Assembly (NCBI RefSeq): GCF_000344685.1
Contig: NW_006920412.1
Span: 2,660,158-2,704,055, forward strand
From: Gloeophyllum trabeum ATCC 11539
Taxonomy: Eukaryota; Basidiomycota; Agaricomycetes; Gloeophyllales; Gloeophyllaceae
DNA length: 43,898 bases
Direction: 5' to 3'
Shown: positions 31,817 through 43,272 of the stretch, in pieces
Layout: each line of letters starts with the position of its first letter
How positions within the stretch are numbered: the first letter of the stretch is position 1
Notes under the pieces: generated by a model
Seen by the model: the letters and a program-made list of their open reading frames with translations, nothing else
Told to the model about the DNA's origin: nothing
The model's database searches: none
Program-made: the position numbers and the translations under genes

Positions 31817-33309
31817 ATGTCGGGCGATGCGCTGAATCGCTGGCTTTCCTCTGACGTTCACGACCCTACCGACTTCCCTGGCTCTGCATTACCCATGCGC
31901 GACCTAGACGCCGCCCTTCGATGCACCATATGCGGCGAACTCTTCAGCGCGCCCGTCAGTCTGGCCTGCGGGCACTGTTTCTGCTCTGTCGTGAGTCTGG
32001 CGTGGACGGAGTGAGGGCGGAGAGTTGACTTCGAGACCAGTGCGTCCGGGAGTCGATACAGCTGAAGCCGGAATGCCCTGCGTGTCGCAAATCATCAAAT
32101 GAGAGCCACATTAGGAGCGACTCGGCAATAGAGGCTGCTGTTGCTGCTTGGAGGAACGCAAGGTTCGCACCCGCTTGGTTGCATTTTCTCTGCCCATCTG
32201 ATCGTGACGTTCACTCCAGAGCAGAAGTATTGCGACTTTGTCAGGAGGAAGATGCCCGGAGGAATGCTCCCCCTCCCTCAATCTCACACAGAAAGCGTAA
32301 ACGAAGTCCAGAATCAACGTGTCATTCTACCCCCCCTGAATCATCCACCGCCAAGTCGTCCAAACCACCAAGCTCTAAAAGAGACAAGACCAAGAACTCG
32401 AGCTCCCCTTCACAGTCTCACGAAGATGACATCACGCATATACCTAGTCAGTGAGCCCAGTGTCAGTCTCCTCTTTGCTAGGCAGTCGCCTTACCTGCGT
32501 CGCAGACGACGCCCCCGTCCAATGCCCCATCTGTAGCAAACGCGTGCAAATGAGGTTCATCAACGCACATATGGACAACGGCTGTCGCTCCCCGTCCTCC
32601 TCAGACGCCGAGGGAAACGGTCGTCCCCCTCGGTCAAAGGGCGACCAGAAGAATGCATGGTCAAAGATTCTGGGCGGGGGCGGGAAGGGTAAAGAGAAAC
32701 AACGGTCAGTCGAAGCTCATCTCCAGGGGAAATATACGGTTCTAATCGGTAGTAGAGACGATGAATGGCTGCCCCTCCCAAAAGCCTCGTATCACACGCT
32801 GAAAGACAAACAACTGAAAGACTTACTAATCGAGCAACAGCTCCCGACAACCGGTGACCGCCAGACCTGGGTTACGAGGCATCAGAGGTGATCGCTCTTG
32901 TTCTCGGATTGTCTATCATGCTCACACGGGATCTTGTCCAGATGGGTGCTGCTGTGGAACGCCAACCTGGATAATCAACCCGGTCAGCGGAAGAGCGTGA
33001 GCGAGCTCCGGACGGAGCTCAAGAGGTGGGAAGAGTCGCGTAGTAAAGCAAAGAAAGCACCGGTGGTCGAGGATCCCACTGCTTACGAGGTGAGCGACCA
33101 TAATTTCCTTTGCGTGTCTCATCCTCCAGGTGCTGATGCCGCGGTTCCAATGATGGCAGAAAGCGAACAAGGATCAATTCGCTCGCCTAATTGAGGCGGC
33201 CCGACCGAAGAAGTCCGTGAGTCCTGGCGAGGCAGCAGTGGATAAACCTCCGGATTCACCAGCAGCCTCTGGGAATGATGATGACCCGGACGTTATTATC
33301 GTGGATTGA
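31817..33309 (+). CDS. rad18: Rad18 E3 ubiquitin ligase (postreplication repair)
   Basis: With Rad6, Rad18 monoubiquitinates PCNA at stalled forks to start DNA-damage tolerance. Exons are 31817-31990, 32041-32162, 32220-32446, 32506-32887, 32942-33089 and 33160-33309, giving 400 residues. The domain order is that of Rad18: RING finger at about residues 34-75 (CTIC, CGHCFC, CVRESIQLKPECPACRK), a Ser/Pro/Lys-rich basic linker, a Rad18-type UBZ finger (VQCPICSKRV with His and Cys in INAHMDNGC), then a SAP-like DNA-binding motif (LKDLLIEQQLPTTGDRQTW) ending RHQRWVLLWNANLD. A C-terminal SELRTELKRWEES helix fits the Rad6-binding region. The end is acidic (DDDPDVIIVD). The segment after UBZ is read as uninterrupted coding; a weak internal intron there cannot be excluded. 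Confidence 0.93.
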
Positions 33310-33896
33310 TCATATTTCCTACGGAACTCAGATATGTATGTCATGATGTATAGTATGTTGTATCTATGGATGCTTCTGTTACCCGTATGTGCACTGATCC
33401 GCTTCTCGCGTTTACCGAATATCTGTACCGTCTATGCGAGCATCGTTCCCCTTGCTCGCTTTATTGCCGAAGGGCCAGCTCGGCGACGTCACAGCACAGG
33501 GAGCGCCGATTCGTAGCTCATTGGATTGCATAGGGTTCTCCCAACGTGCTCTGGCGAAGAGTGCCGTGCCGTCACTTCCTGCGAGATGGACGTCAGACTT
33601 GCCTGCCCTCTTCGCTTCCTTTACGCCAATCGAGTAGCGCCGGATAGTTATTAGCAATGCGCAGCACTGCAGCCAACAGGCAGTGCTCTTGATCTTCCTC
33701 CATGTCCAGTCGGTTATCGGTCCTCACAGTTCTCTCGGTGAGCGATATCGGGGTCGTTCATTCTGATGTCATGGATCAAGTGGGCTTATGATCATTTAGA
33801 CATTGAGCTCGGCCGTAGGCGCAGGCGCTCAGGACGTAGGTTGATCCCCCACTTTCTCTGCGAGGCGCTTACACGACCACATTCCCCATCTCGCAG
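33310..33896. other. Intergenic, includes unresolved 5' part of next gene
   Basis: About 590 bp after rad18. A minus-strand open frame at 33412-33657 has no recognisable domain. Sequence from about 33766 probably holds the first exon of the following gene, which I could not place. Confidence 0.35.
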
Positions 33897-34532
33897 GATG
33901 CCAGTGAGTCGAAGTCGAGGGAAGAGCAATTCGAAGGAGGTATGCAAGACACCATCACCCACGAGCTGATACCTGTCCGACGGGGACGGCACCCGCCCCG
34001 AGTCGAAATCACAGCCAGCCGGGGATGTCTGGAGATCAAGTTGCTGCTGCTATCCCCGGTGCCGTCAGAACTCCCGCCTTTCGAGAAGTCGGTGGTGCAC
34101 ATATCGACCACCACGAAGCCCGTGCGCATCACGGTGGTAGGTGGCCCAGTTTGGGATGGATATTACTGGGTACTGATCGAATTCCCCACCTAGTATCGCG
34201 CTTGCGGTGCCGAGAGCCATTTCCTGCAGCTCACGATCGCGGCGAAGCCCAGCGCGGACGTGACGATCGTTCTCCCTCTCACGTTCCGGGGTATCGTGAA
34301 CGTGGAAAGCCACCCAAGGAAGCCTCGCGTGCTCTGCAACACGGCGTTCTCGGGGCGGATGAAGTGCGGATTTATAACCCTAGATCGGGGGCGCACGGCT
34401 GCGGTTGACGAGGACGAGATCAGCGTGCGCACGCCCGCGCGCGTCGAGCTGCGCCTCATGGACGCGGGCGACCGCGACCGGCATACGATGCTCGACCGGC
34501 TGAAGCTGATCGTCAGGAGATCACTCGTATGA
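33897..34532 (+). CDS. Putative DUF7330-type protein 1, start not resolved
   Basis: Two exons are clear: 33897-34136 and 34194-34532, in frame with each other. They give about 192 residues. The second holds LQLTIAAKPSADVTIVLPLT and FRG, matching in pattern the QLEIQSDVSDVTVWLP and DFRG of the gene at 35137-35970. Both fit a beta-rich domain I know as DUF7330 from Agaricomycetes; function is unknown. The first exon must lie upstream, where a reading frame from about 33766 (beginning MSWIKWAYDH) is a candidate but does not join in phase. No signal peptide or membrane segment in the visible part. The ending is KLIVRRSLV. Confidence 0.6.
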
Positions 34533-35136
34533 CGGGGCGGTGTGCGCGGTGTGCGTTCGAGCCCGACGCAAGCGCGATGGTGCCCAGGTGCATGCCAGTT
34601 CGCGCGTTCTTGTTCCATTTACCTACCATACAGCCAGTCTTCCATTGCGTCTTGTGTACGTATACGAGGCCCTGAGGCCTAATCTGCCGTGCCTAGTAAT
34701 TATCGGTCCGCATTAATGCAATGAATACCTTGTATTCCGGGTGGGCGCGTGCAGGGCAGCAGCACTCGCGCAGGTTGCCATTGTGACTGGGTGTCAAACG
34801 GGGGAACAAAAAGCTGCGGGTTGCATAACGGCGTGCGCAAACGAGGAGGAGAATAGCCGTGGGGGAACAAGACATCCGGGCTTCCGGGGACCGCGCTGCA
34901 TGGCCGGCCGGGGCGACTTCCCGATGCGGAAGCTCCGAGAGGCCGGCGTCCGCGTCTCTTGTTCCCGATCGAGCACAACAACAGGGACAGGCATTCGCGC
35001 TGCTGGACATGGCGACTGCCTGCAGAACCGATATAAGCCCCGGCCTGGCTGTCTCGGCCGCTTGCACCTCCCCCGCATCCATCGCGACCCCCGGCTTATA
35101 GCCATCCGGCCCCCATCATCAACCAACCCTGCCGCC
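34533..35136. other. Intergenic between tandem DUF7330-type genes
   Basis: About 600 GC-rich bp. Long overlapping frames on both strands (34693-35138) are expected at this base composition and lack any domain; I do not call a gene. Confidence 0.4.
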
Positions 35137-35970
35137 ATGTTCGCCTCGGGCTCCTCGTCCAGTCTGGTATGTACAGCGCACCGGGCATCACAGCGCGCGC
35201 TGCACCGTGTTCTGATCGCATGTCTTTCACGTGTAGGAATCGCATTCGCACATGGAAAAATGCCTGGTCGGTATCCCGACTCTTGCTCCGAGCACGTCGG
35301 TGCTCGCGTCTAAATTCATAAGCTGACGCGCGCCATGACAGCTCGACCAACCCATGGGCACACAGAGAGTGCACTTTCAGGGCGGGAAAGACTACGACTT
35401 TGCGCTCGAGAGCGAAGACAGCCCGATCGACCTCTCCCTCATCCTACCACACTACCGCGCGCGCAACCAGCCGCTCGACCACCGTATGTCGATGTACATC
35501 GGCAGCGACAGCGGGCCTATCAAGGTCAAAGTTGTAAGTGTCCACGCTCCTGAGCAGTGTCCCGCACGTGGCTGACACGCGCGTAGTGTCGCCCGCCTTC
35601 GCGCACCCCCTTCCAGCTCGAGATCCAGTCGGACGTGTCGGACGTGACAGTATGGCTGCCATCCGACTTTAGGGGGCGTATACAGCACTCGGCCGCGAAG
35701 GTCACCTTTTCCGCGGGCTTTACGAACCGTATCATGCAGCATGCGCGCATCAACGAGCCGCTGGACGAGCCATACCCCCTCACGTACTCGTCTCTGGACA
35801 TTGAGGACGAGGTGGTTGTCAGCACCGCCGGCAATGTCACGTTCCGCATGTGGGACGTTCAGACGTGCGCGCCGGAAAACCGGAGCAAGGAGTGCTGGAA
35901 GCGCATGTTCGGATGCGCGAAGAAGGCGCCCGAGACGACCATCGACTGGGACTTCCTCCTCGAGGACTAG
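35137..35970 (+). CDS. Putative DUF7330-type protein 2
   Basis: Exons are 35137-35166, 35237-35266, 35342-35533 and 35587-35970, all phase 0, giving 211 residues. The first two exons are only 30 nt each (MFASGSSSSL and ESHSHMEKCL). The domain begins near RVHFQGGKDYDFALESEDSP, with FQLEIQSDVSDVTVWLPSDF, AAKVTFSAGFTNRIMQHARI and EDEVVVSTAGNVTFRMWD, and ends in ETTIDWDFLLED. No function is known for the family. It sits 600 bp after a related gene in the same orientation, suggesting an old tandem duplication; the two have diverged strongly outside the shared DVT.xLPxxFRG strand. Confidence 0.72.
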
Positions 35971-36406
35971 GAACTACCCCGGCTCGGATTGATTCTTTTG
36001 GATTCTGTTTCGATTTTCGTTGTCGATCCTTCCTCGGTCTTGGGTTCATTTTTCTCGTCCTCCGTCGCGCTCGTTCCCCCATGTCCTGTGTCTCTCACCG
36101 CAACATCTTGTAGCTCTTGCAACCATCTCACCATTGTAGCATTATTGCTTTTTCCCTCTGCCATACCTATTTCACGCTCCCTAGACCCGCACGAACCTAT
36201 ATTCTATTACATTCCCTTATTACCCGCTGCACGCACACTTGTATGTAGAGATTATATGGCGCAGTACTATACGGATTAGCTAACCATTTTGTATACCAAG
36301 GTTCAGGTTCTGAATATCCCAAATGCCATATGCATGTTACACACGAGAAAAGCTATCGATACAAATCCTATCCGTACAAGCAACCTCAGCCTCAACGTCC
36401 AGCCAG

Positions 36407-37100
36407 CTACTCGAGTCTCTCCCCGCGAAGCCCGGCGCTGGCCAAGCAATCTTCCACTGCACTCAATAGCGCGGGGTTCTCTAGCGCAGCCGCAACCCGT
36501 TCCTTATCGTTCAGCTGTTTATTGACTGCACGGGTGCAGATGTCAGTCGCCCGAGGACGCCGCCGATCGTTAATCACGTACTGGCATGTTCGCTCTGGTG
36601 CGAACCAGGCTTGACATGAATATCCACCTTGAAGCGCTGTGGCAGACTCCGTAACAGGCGCACCCTGATCGACAAGCCTGCGGAAGCAAAGGCGAACTCA
36701 AAATCCACCAGTACCATCCTCATGTGAAGCCACCCACCAATCAAGGTCGACATACCGCAATGCGGGACGGTCGGCGTGAACTCGACGTCGACGAGGTTCG
36801 ACCCCACCCGTATTTGCGGCGCAGAGACGACCATGAGGTCCTCGAGAGTCATATGCTTGTGCTCGGGATCCGTGATCGAGCGGATGAGGTCTGGCGGGCT
36901 TGGGGTAAGCGGAGGCAGAATGGAACGGATGGTGAATATATCGCACCGAATATCTCGTCTTGGTCTAGCGGCTCGACTTCGTCCGAGTCCTCGATGTTCT
37001 CCTCGTCCTCGACGAGCCATAATGAGCCTTCCTTTGCGCCGGATTTGCGAATTGTTTTTGCCGATTTGTAGACGGTGGGGTTGGGATTGTAGGCCTCCAT
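36407..37100 (-). CDS. cia2: CIA2/MIP18-family cytosolic Fe-S assembly factor
   Basis: Part of the CIA targeting complex that passes Fe-S clusters to cytosolic and nuclear proteins, among them DNA polymerases and helicases. Exons in coding order are 37100-36947, 36890-36738, 36677-36582 and 36525-36407, giving 173 residues. Family marks: [55 protein letters not shown] with the conserved reactive Cys, [20 protein letters not shown] and [20 protein letters not shown]; the first residue of that last string is Ile here. The N-terminus has a short acidic stretch ([14 protein letters not shown]) seen in eukaryotic members. The ATG at 37100 begins [13 protein letters not shown]. Convergent with the DUF7330-type gene, 437 bp apart. 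Confidence 0.93.
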
Positions 37101-37948
37101 AGCAGGATAAAACTCAAAGAAATTCCAATGATTCTGTTCGTTCAAGACCCGTAGCTCAGCGACACGCGAACGTTGTGCGCAAGGCAAACGCAATCGTTGG
37201 AATTCATCGGGCTCATGACAAAATCGCAAACCACGTGGCCGGAGCGTCCCGATCTAGATCGAAGCTGCCATCAATACTGAACGCCTCGCTTGCAATTTCT
37301 GCCGGCGGCCTCTCCTGTCTTATATATATTGCAACTCCTCTGTCTCGGGCATAGCGGGGGTAATCGTAGATGGCTTTTTGTTTTGCGGAAATCATGTCCG
37401 CTGCCCTCGGTATTCAGGGCGGTCGGATGGACATGGCCGTTCTGACGGCGTACGGTCCATGGGACCCGGGAAGGTCCATATGCCAGTATTTACTGCGGTC
37501 TTCTAAGAAAGCTTTTCTCTGTGAGTTTGGACGCGTGACGTAACGAATTAATCATCAGTTTATTGAGGGTGCACAAGAGCCTGACCATACTTCAACAAGC
37601 GGGCGAATGATACTCTCCAGAACCAGCTGTGGCTTTCGCAACCGCTTCAACAATCGCAATTCACCATCCTCGTACCATTATATTTAGGATTTTCTGAACT
37701 TCCTGGTGCTGACACTCCATTTCCTCATCCGTATGAATCCACTCAGGGCCAAAGAAGACGACGTAAGTAAACCTGAGGCAAGCGGTCACAGCAAGGAAAG
37801 ACGCAATATAGTAGAAACATTGTCTGGTGATTAGGGATACAGGTGTTGGATCGTTACACGGAGGAATACAACAACATAGGCACGGAAGTCTTTGTACAAA
37901 TCATACAAAGGGCGGTGCCCTCCCGCAGAGTCACCATCATATCGTTGT
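37101..37948. other. Intergenic, no gene recognised
   Basis: About 850 bp between the cia2 start and the stop of the first Cys-rich gene. A TATATATAT run occurs near 37320. Nothing else can be supported. Confidence 0.4.
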
Positions 37949-38361
37949 TTAACAACTGTAAAGGCACAGGTTATTAAAACAACCACATGCTTAGACTACC
38001 AGGACTTACGGGCAGCTAAAATCGTAAAGCAGTCGAAGTTGGTAAGTTAATAGGAAACACTCCATACGGGCAAATCACTCACGGCTCGCAGTAACTACGA
38101 GGTCATATCATCAGCACGCAGACATCCAAGAGTCTGTAACTCTGGCTTACCTGGCGTAGGGAGGGCAGCAAGTGCCGGTACCGTCCCCAGAGCACTGGTT
38201 ATCTCCGCTAGAATACAAGTACACTTCGGTTAGCCGAGAAGGAGGAGGGCGGACAGATAGAATGTTACTGACGCAGCTGTAGGGCAACACCCGGCGGCGT
38301 TGGCTCCCATGGCGAAGACGGCCATGGCAGCGACGGCAGTAAGGATACGGCTGATGAACAT
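37949..38361 (-). CDS. Small secreted eight-cysteine protein 1
   Basis: Not a family I can name. Exons in coding order are 38361-38273, 38207-38151, 38094-38083 (12 nt), 38015-38010 (6 nt) and 37955-37949, giving 56 residues. Residues 1-22 are a signal peptide (MFISRILTAVAAMAVFAMG, then ANA). The mature part of about 34 residues has eight Cys: AGCCPTAAGDNQCSGDGTG, TCCPPYA and SYCEPCPC. The splice sites of the tiny exons (AG|CTGCCC|GTAAGT) match those of the paralog at 40494-40909, and only with the 6-nt exon is the Cys number even. Spacing is too tight for a hydrophobin. A TATA box (38443-38450) sits about 80 bp upstream. Likely an extracellular, disulfide-rich peptide; role unknown. Confidence 0.78.
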
Positions 38362-38442
38362 CTTGGATGAGAGTTGCTTGAGAAGAGTAGTAGTAGTAGA
38401 CGTTGAGTGTTGATTGAGAACTCGATACGCTGAATCGTTACC

Positions 38443-38450
38443 CTCTTATA
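38443..38450 (-). promoter_or_regulatory. TATA box of Cys-rich gene 1
   Basis: TATAAGAG on the minus strand, 82 bp upstream of the start codon. The paralog has TATAAAAG at nearly the same distance. Confidence 0.5.
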
Positions 38451-40493
38451 CGCTCGTGGAAGGCTGTCCATAGGACGGCTGTGGTGCCGAGAGGCAGCGT
38501 TGAGGCAGGGAGAGTGGCACACGATGCTCCTCCTGTCCGACAAAGACGCAAGAGCCAAGAGCAAGTGAAGTACCTCCATCGAGAGAATTCGGAATGGCCT
38601 GATGCCTAGAGATGTGGCATTCCGAATGACCGCTCTGTCGTCGGAACATCTGGAGGCGTGCAAATTCCACTGGTCCAGTAAAACCTTTTCATAACAGGAG
38701 GGTCTTCATCGCGTTGGCTGATGCTGCGTGGAGCGAGTATACACAGACCCATCCGGCTGGACGATGTACATCAGCTGCCCTGATTAGGTTATTAAGGAAA
38801 CCAAACTCCAACTTGTAAGAATAGCCAACCAAGTTTGCGGTCACAACAATCAGAGCCTGAAGGAGAGGGAAGCATTGCCCAATCCAAGGCTGAGCAGCAC
38901 ATGTACGCAACGATCTGCGGCCAGGGAAAATACGCTTGGATACAACACATACATAGTGCGTGAGTGGGCATACAAGGTGACCCAAAACACAAGACGGAGT
39001 AGCCTCCGATAGGTACGGAAGCACTGGAAGCAAATATCCCCACCCGTCCTCAGTACCCTCGGACATAACCAGTCGCTGGTTAGAAATAACAGCTCACATA
39101 TCAGCAACCTAGGGAGAGATCCATATAGCTTACCTGTGGTGACGAAGCCTGATACACTATACCGTACCACTAATAGTAATAACGGCCGCTCAGACGGAGC
39201 GTCAAGGCTGTGCTGGCTCCAAAGGAGATACATACTGCAATTCGTAGAACCGAAGAACACCCCAGTTTCGTCCACCGGCCACGCACGGGCAAAGTGAGTA
39301 TGGTGTGAGAACGTTCAGCTGAATCCTGTGATCGCGGCGTGCTGGTGGACGGCCCAGCTTTGGGCCCCTCACAATCAGGTCGTGATCCAAGGACTCAGGC
39401 TGCCGAAGACATGGAGACCGGCAGAGGGCGCCACATACGTAGATACCAAACGCCGTCTGCACCGGTGTGGACATACTAGGTGGGCATGTGCTGAGTGAAA
39501 TTCCGAATGTCGCAGTGTCTGAATCTGCGGCTATGACGAGGGTACCGGGTGGGAACTTGATGGGGACTGCAAAGACACGAGTGGGCTGCTGGGTTTTGCC
39601 TCCGCCGCCTGCCTAGCTTAAGCTTGCCTAGTGGCATAGAACAGGAGTTCACATCGACAGAACGTGCAGCAAAGCATATTCTGGACAGAAGGATGAGTCT
39701 AGAGACGTGACCAAGCTAGAAAGCTGCCAAGTAGAGAACAACCACGTGGCGAGCCTCAGCGCTGTGCTTCACAAACTGAGGGGAACACTTGATCGTGGTC
39801 GGTGTGGCTAGACTACCATCTCTATAGTCATGTTGGCATCGATGCCTTCAAAATCGAAACAACAGGGTGCCTGCTTCTGCGGCGAAGTAGTCGCCATACA
39901 GAGGCGGCTCATTCAAGGGTAGGATGGCGAATTGACCCTAACCTTTTCGTGTGCAGCATTACCTCAGGTTGTGTAGAAGGATGGGGTACGTCAGGACAAC
40001 GAGAATGCTGGAGCATACCTTAGCAGATTTGGTGTAACACAGAGACTGACTATAGGCAAACTTATTTGTCGGACTGGGTTCACGTCTCCAGGGGTCAGCC
40101 AGACAACAGAGACATCAATTGGTTGTCGCGCCGAGTCTGACTCGGTATGCGCTCTTTACTCTCGACGTACGAGGGCTTGCAGGGCATTCTGACAGCTTAT
40201 AGTCCGCACCAGTGGCTCGAGGGTATAGGAGGGACCATGTTGCTGCCATTCTTCTCTCCCCCGGTGCTGCACCGTGACCTTAACCGATGGACACGACGCA
40301 GATCCGACTGCACCCAGACTGCTTAATGCAAGAAGTGATTCAAGTCGTTCGTTACAGCAGGATACAAGATACAGCAAGTACAACAAGTGGTACTGGTACA
40401 TCTCCCTATATGTTACACACAACTGAGTGTGCCACATCATAGACTCTTGTTCTCCCGCGATTCTTGATATGTAGTCCGATCGGGCTGACGCGC
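38451..40493. other. Spacer between the two Cys-rich paralogs
   Basis: About 2 kb. Minus-strand open frames at 38689-39066 and 38850-39275 encode hydrophobic, Cys-containing stretches (for example ALIVVTANLVGYSYKLEFGF) that could be exons of a membrane protein, but I could not join them into a gene or recognise a family. No third copy of the Cys-rich gene was found. Confidence 0.35.
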
Positions 40494-40909
40494 TTAGCAG
40501 CTGGGTGAACCGTGAGCTATTCCAGTCTAAGTCTGAGAAGTTCTGAAACTTACGGGCATCTGCAGTCATGAGAGTCAGTTCGTCTCAGGTCAGTTATTGG
40601 GGTTCTTTGGCGGTGAAGCTAATGAGACTACTCACGGTTCGCAGTAGCTGCAGGAATGATTATTAGGCGCATGAAGGAGCGAAGATGGTGGTCGATCTCA
40701 CCTCGAGTAAGCAGGGCAGCAAGTGCCCGTGCCGTCGCCGGCGCACTGGTAGTTTCCTCTGTAGTGCATAGAACGGTCCCGTCAGCTGTTTGCTAGGCGG
40801 AGGAGAGCCGGGAGATCACTGACGCAGCATCCTGGCAGCACTGCGCATTGGCACCTATCGCGAGGACAGCAACAGTAACGACGGCAGTAATAACACGAGA
40901 AATGAACAT
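40494..40909 (-). CDS. Small secreted eight-cysteine protein 2
   Basis: Paralog of the gene at 37949-38361. Exons in coding order are 40909-40824, 40758-40702, 40647-40636 (12 nt), 40559-40554 (6 nt) and 40500-40494, giving 55 residues. Signal peptide MFISRVITAVVTVAVLAIG then ANA; mature part QCCQDAAGNYQCAGDGTG, TCCPAYS and SYCEPCPC with the same eight Cys in the same order. Exon 2 is 57 nt in both copies, and exons 3, 4 and 5 are 12, 6 and 7 nt in both. Introns differ in sequence, so the duplication is not recent, yet the exon pattern is kept exactly. The shared DGTGTCCP-Y-SYCEPCPC end is the most conserved part and probably the functional one. Confidence 0.8.
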
Positions 40910-40982
40910 CGTTGTGAGTGTTGTTGAATGGTGGTAATGAACTTGAGTGTGCACTGAGGATTTCAAACACAGAACACTCACC

Positions 40983-40990
40983 CTTTTATA
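40983..40990 (-). promoter_or_regulatory. TATA box of Cys-rich gene 2
   Basis: TATAAAAG on the minus strand, about 74 bp upstream of the start at 40909. Confidence 0.55.
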
Positions 40991-41816
40991 CACTCGCCAG
41001 GGACAGGTCTCACACAGGATGAACGTAGCACCGAGAGGTGCTCAGTCATGAGGCCAGTGACCGCAGAGCCATCGGTGAGCGGGATGAAGCAAGTCAAACA
41101 GCTCCATTGAGCGAGCTGCGCCGTCCTGAGGACAGAGTTAGTTATTTACGGCCATCGTTCCCGGTCGAGTCTGTACCTGGAGAAGTACAAGTACCGGTGT
41201 ACCCACAATATCCTTTTCAAAGGGCCGTACGTATTGCATGTAATCATCCGAATGCTCTGCAAGGACCGACTAAGGACAACAAACCGGAGCGGACAGGAGC
41301 ATAGGACCAGCCGGCGCTTTTTTAGGATAAGTCATCGGCGCCCAATTGATATTGGGTACGGTCTACGAAGGTGGGTATCTCAAGGATAGGCTACAGGTGC
41401 GAAGGCTAAGTTCATCATTATGACCGGTTGTCTTTGAGGATGGCCAGCATGCGACTGTCGGAAGGGGCATCCGGTCTACAAAGCCAAGCCTGGCAAGTGC
41501 TGGTCGTACTAAACACCGCGCCTCATGAGCATTTCAACCCCGAGCCGTGCACGTTACGAATCGGTTGTTTCGCCCTACCGGAGGCGCCTCTATGTCCGAG
41601 TCAGGCCCTCGAACTAGACTTGAGGTTTTATGGTCTCTGTCTGTGCTCTGTACACGTAGTTCAGCACTCGTTGGGCAAAGCAGGATTACATCCCAGTGAC
41701 CGGGCATGGCTGGATCATTATCGAGCCCAATATTGGAAGATCATACAACCGACTAAGTACACAAAAATACATCACGACGAACTGCTACATAGCCTGATGC
41801 CGAGTGGTCCCAAATA
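40991..41816. other. Intergenic, no gene recognised
   Basis: About 830 bp. A 130-codon plus-strand frame at 41428-41820 runs into the end of the kinase gene on the other strand; it has no domain and is not called. Confidence 0.4.
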
Positions 41817-43050
41817 TTAGTGAGACGCTATAGACGTACGGTGCAGTACTCGGTCGCGATTAGTGAAGTGCAGAGCCTCGCGAACCTTTGCTTCCACTTC
41901 CTCGCTCGTCACGGAACCATCGGAGAGCGGCAGCTTCGCTTCCCGCAGTATGTGCAAAATACTCTCCACCTGCTGAGGGGTGCCGTCAGTGCCCTCATAC
42001 ACGGAGAGACGGCGCAGCACAGAATCGATGAATTCCTGAGGTGGATAATCGGAAGCCGGTCGAATGGGACGCCCCGCTATGAAGACAATGTCCCATTTGA
42101 TGTCTTCGATTGGGATACCCTTCTCCAGCTCGATGCTGACCTCGCGAAGGCGACCAAACAACATCCGGCGTTGGTCCTCGTTGTCGAAACGAGTACGTCG
42201 TCGGGAGATGAGCTCGTCTACGGCTTCTTGTGGGGGTAGGCCATCGGGGGGAAAGACGCTTTGGCCAATCGTCACATTTTCTATACGAGGAGTCAATAAA
42301 GAGTGGAAACATGCAGATGTAGAGACTTACTGCTCCATATCTGGAAATCTTCGCAGTAGCAGTAGATGTCCTCGCAGTCCACATCAATGACATGCTCCCA
42401 TGGCGTCAGATCCCTTCGAATCTCCATCTTGCACTCGCCCTTATGCGGAGAAACCCTGCCGAAGTCAATGATACGAACATCCCGTCCGCGGAGGAGTACG
42501 TTCGGTACCCGGAAGTCTTCGTGGATAATACCACAGCGGTGTATTTCCTGGAGCTTCCGCAGGATAGTCAATCTACGGCGCTCATCATTAGCTGCTACTT
42601 GCAGTAGGACACTGTTCGGCAGACTAACCTGGTGGCGACGGGTAGGTATGGGAAAATAACAGCCGGAGGTTCCCCGCAGTCCTCCAGAACAAGACATCCA
42701 AGCGTATCACCCTCGTGGACCGTCTCGTATAAGCCATAGAAGACCGGGACAACAGTCCCCTGAAGGCTGGACAGCTGGTTCTCATACATGTCTCTCTCTG
42801 TGCGGAGTTCCTCCAGAGCGTCATCTGTGCGGGCAAATTTCAGGACAACCCTTGTCTCGGTATTTGCAATCTGTGCACGGTAGACGATTGAGCGCGAATT
42901 ACGACGAACTTCACGGCAGCCGTCTATCGCCGTCACTCCAGTGTTCTGGGATAATTGGTGGCAACCCTTCATTTGCAGTGTCTCTGGTCCCCATGGGGTT
43001 TCTAATTCAAATGAGATACAAACAGCAGACATAATCGTCGATGAGAGCAT
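41817..43050 (-). CDS. Fungal PK-like protein kinase domain protein
   Basis: Probable exons in coding order are 43050-42661, 42628-42331 and 42280-41817, giving 383 residues. Kinase marks: RSIVYRAQIANTETRVVLKF (ATP-site Lys) near residue 60, a TERDMYENQLSSL helix with Glu, the hinge-like LGCLVLEDCGEPP, a catalytic loop HRCGIIHEDFRVPNVLLRGR and IIDFGRV in place of DFG. The C-terminal 150 residues (from about VTIGQSVFPPDGLPP) lack a named domain. This fits the PK-like kinases expanded in Agaricomycetes, often related to FunK1; substrate unknown. The first intron would be only 32 nt (42660-42629); without it a frameshift separates the lobes. The start at 43050 is the first ATG after a long open stretch and may have an upstream exon. 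An LTR lies about 220 bp upstream. Confidence 0.75.
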
Positions 43051-43272
43051 GAGTCCTGGAGGAACACTGGCTATGGTGAGCTCGACTGCACTGTCGCACC
43101 CTGAGATCCTTTTGAAGTTCAAACCGATGTCGAACAATAGAGCCTGTTGTTGTCACGTGAGCGCGGCAGAAGTCGCCCATCCTCAGAGTTATACTCATAC
43201 GATTCGTCGCATCTTGATCGCATTCAAGTTTGATTCAAGCGGCGTAATTTCGCTTTGGCCGACGGTCGAGGG

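Noticed and set aside
34693..35138. Overlapping long frames on both strands between the DUF7330-type genes
   Set aside because: High GC content depletes stop codons; Arg/Pro/Ala-rich products without domains.
37949..40909. Hydrophobin identity for the eight-Cys proteins
   Set aside because: They have eight Cys and CC pairs, but spacing is far too short and there is no hydrophobic loop between the Cys groups.
41428..41820. 130-codon plus-strand open frame
   Set aside because: Ends inside the 3' end of the kinase gene on the other strand, and no family signal was seen.
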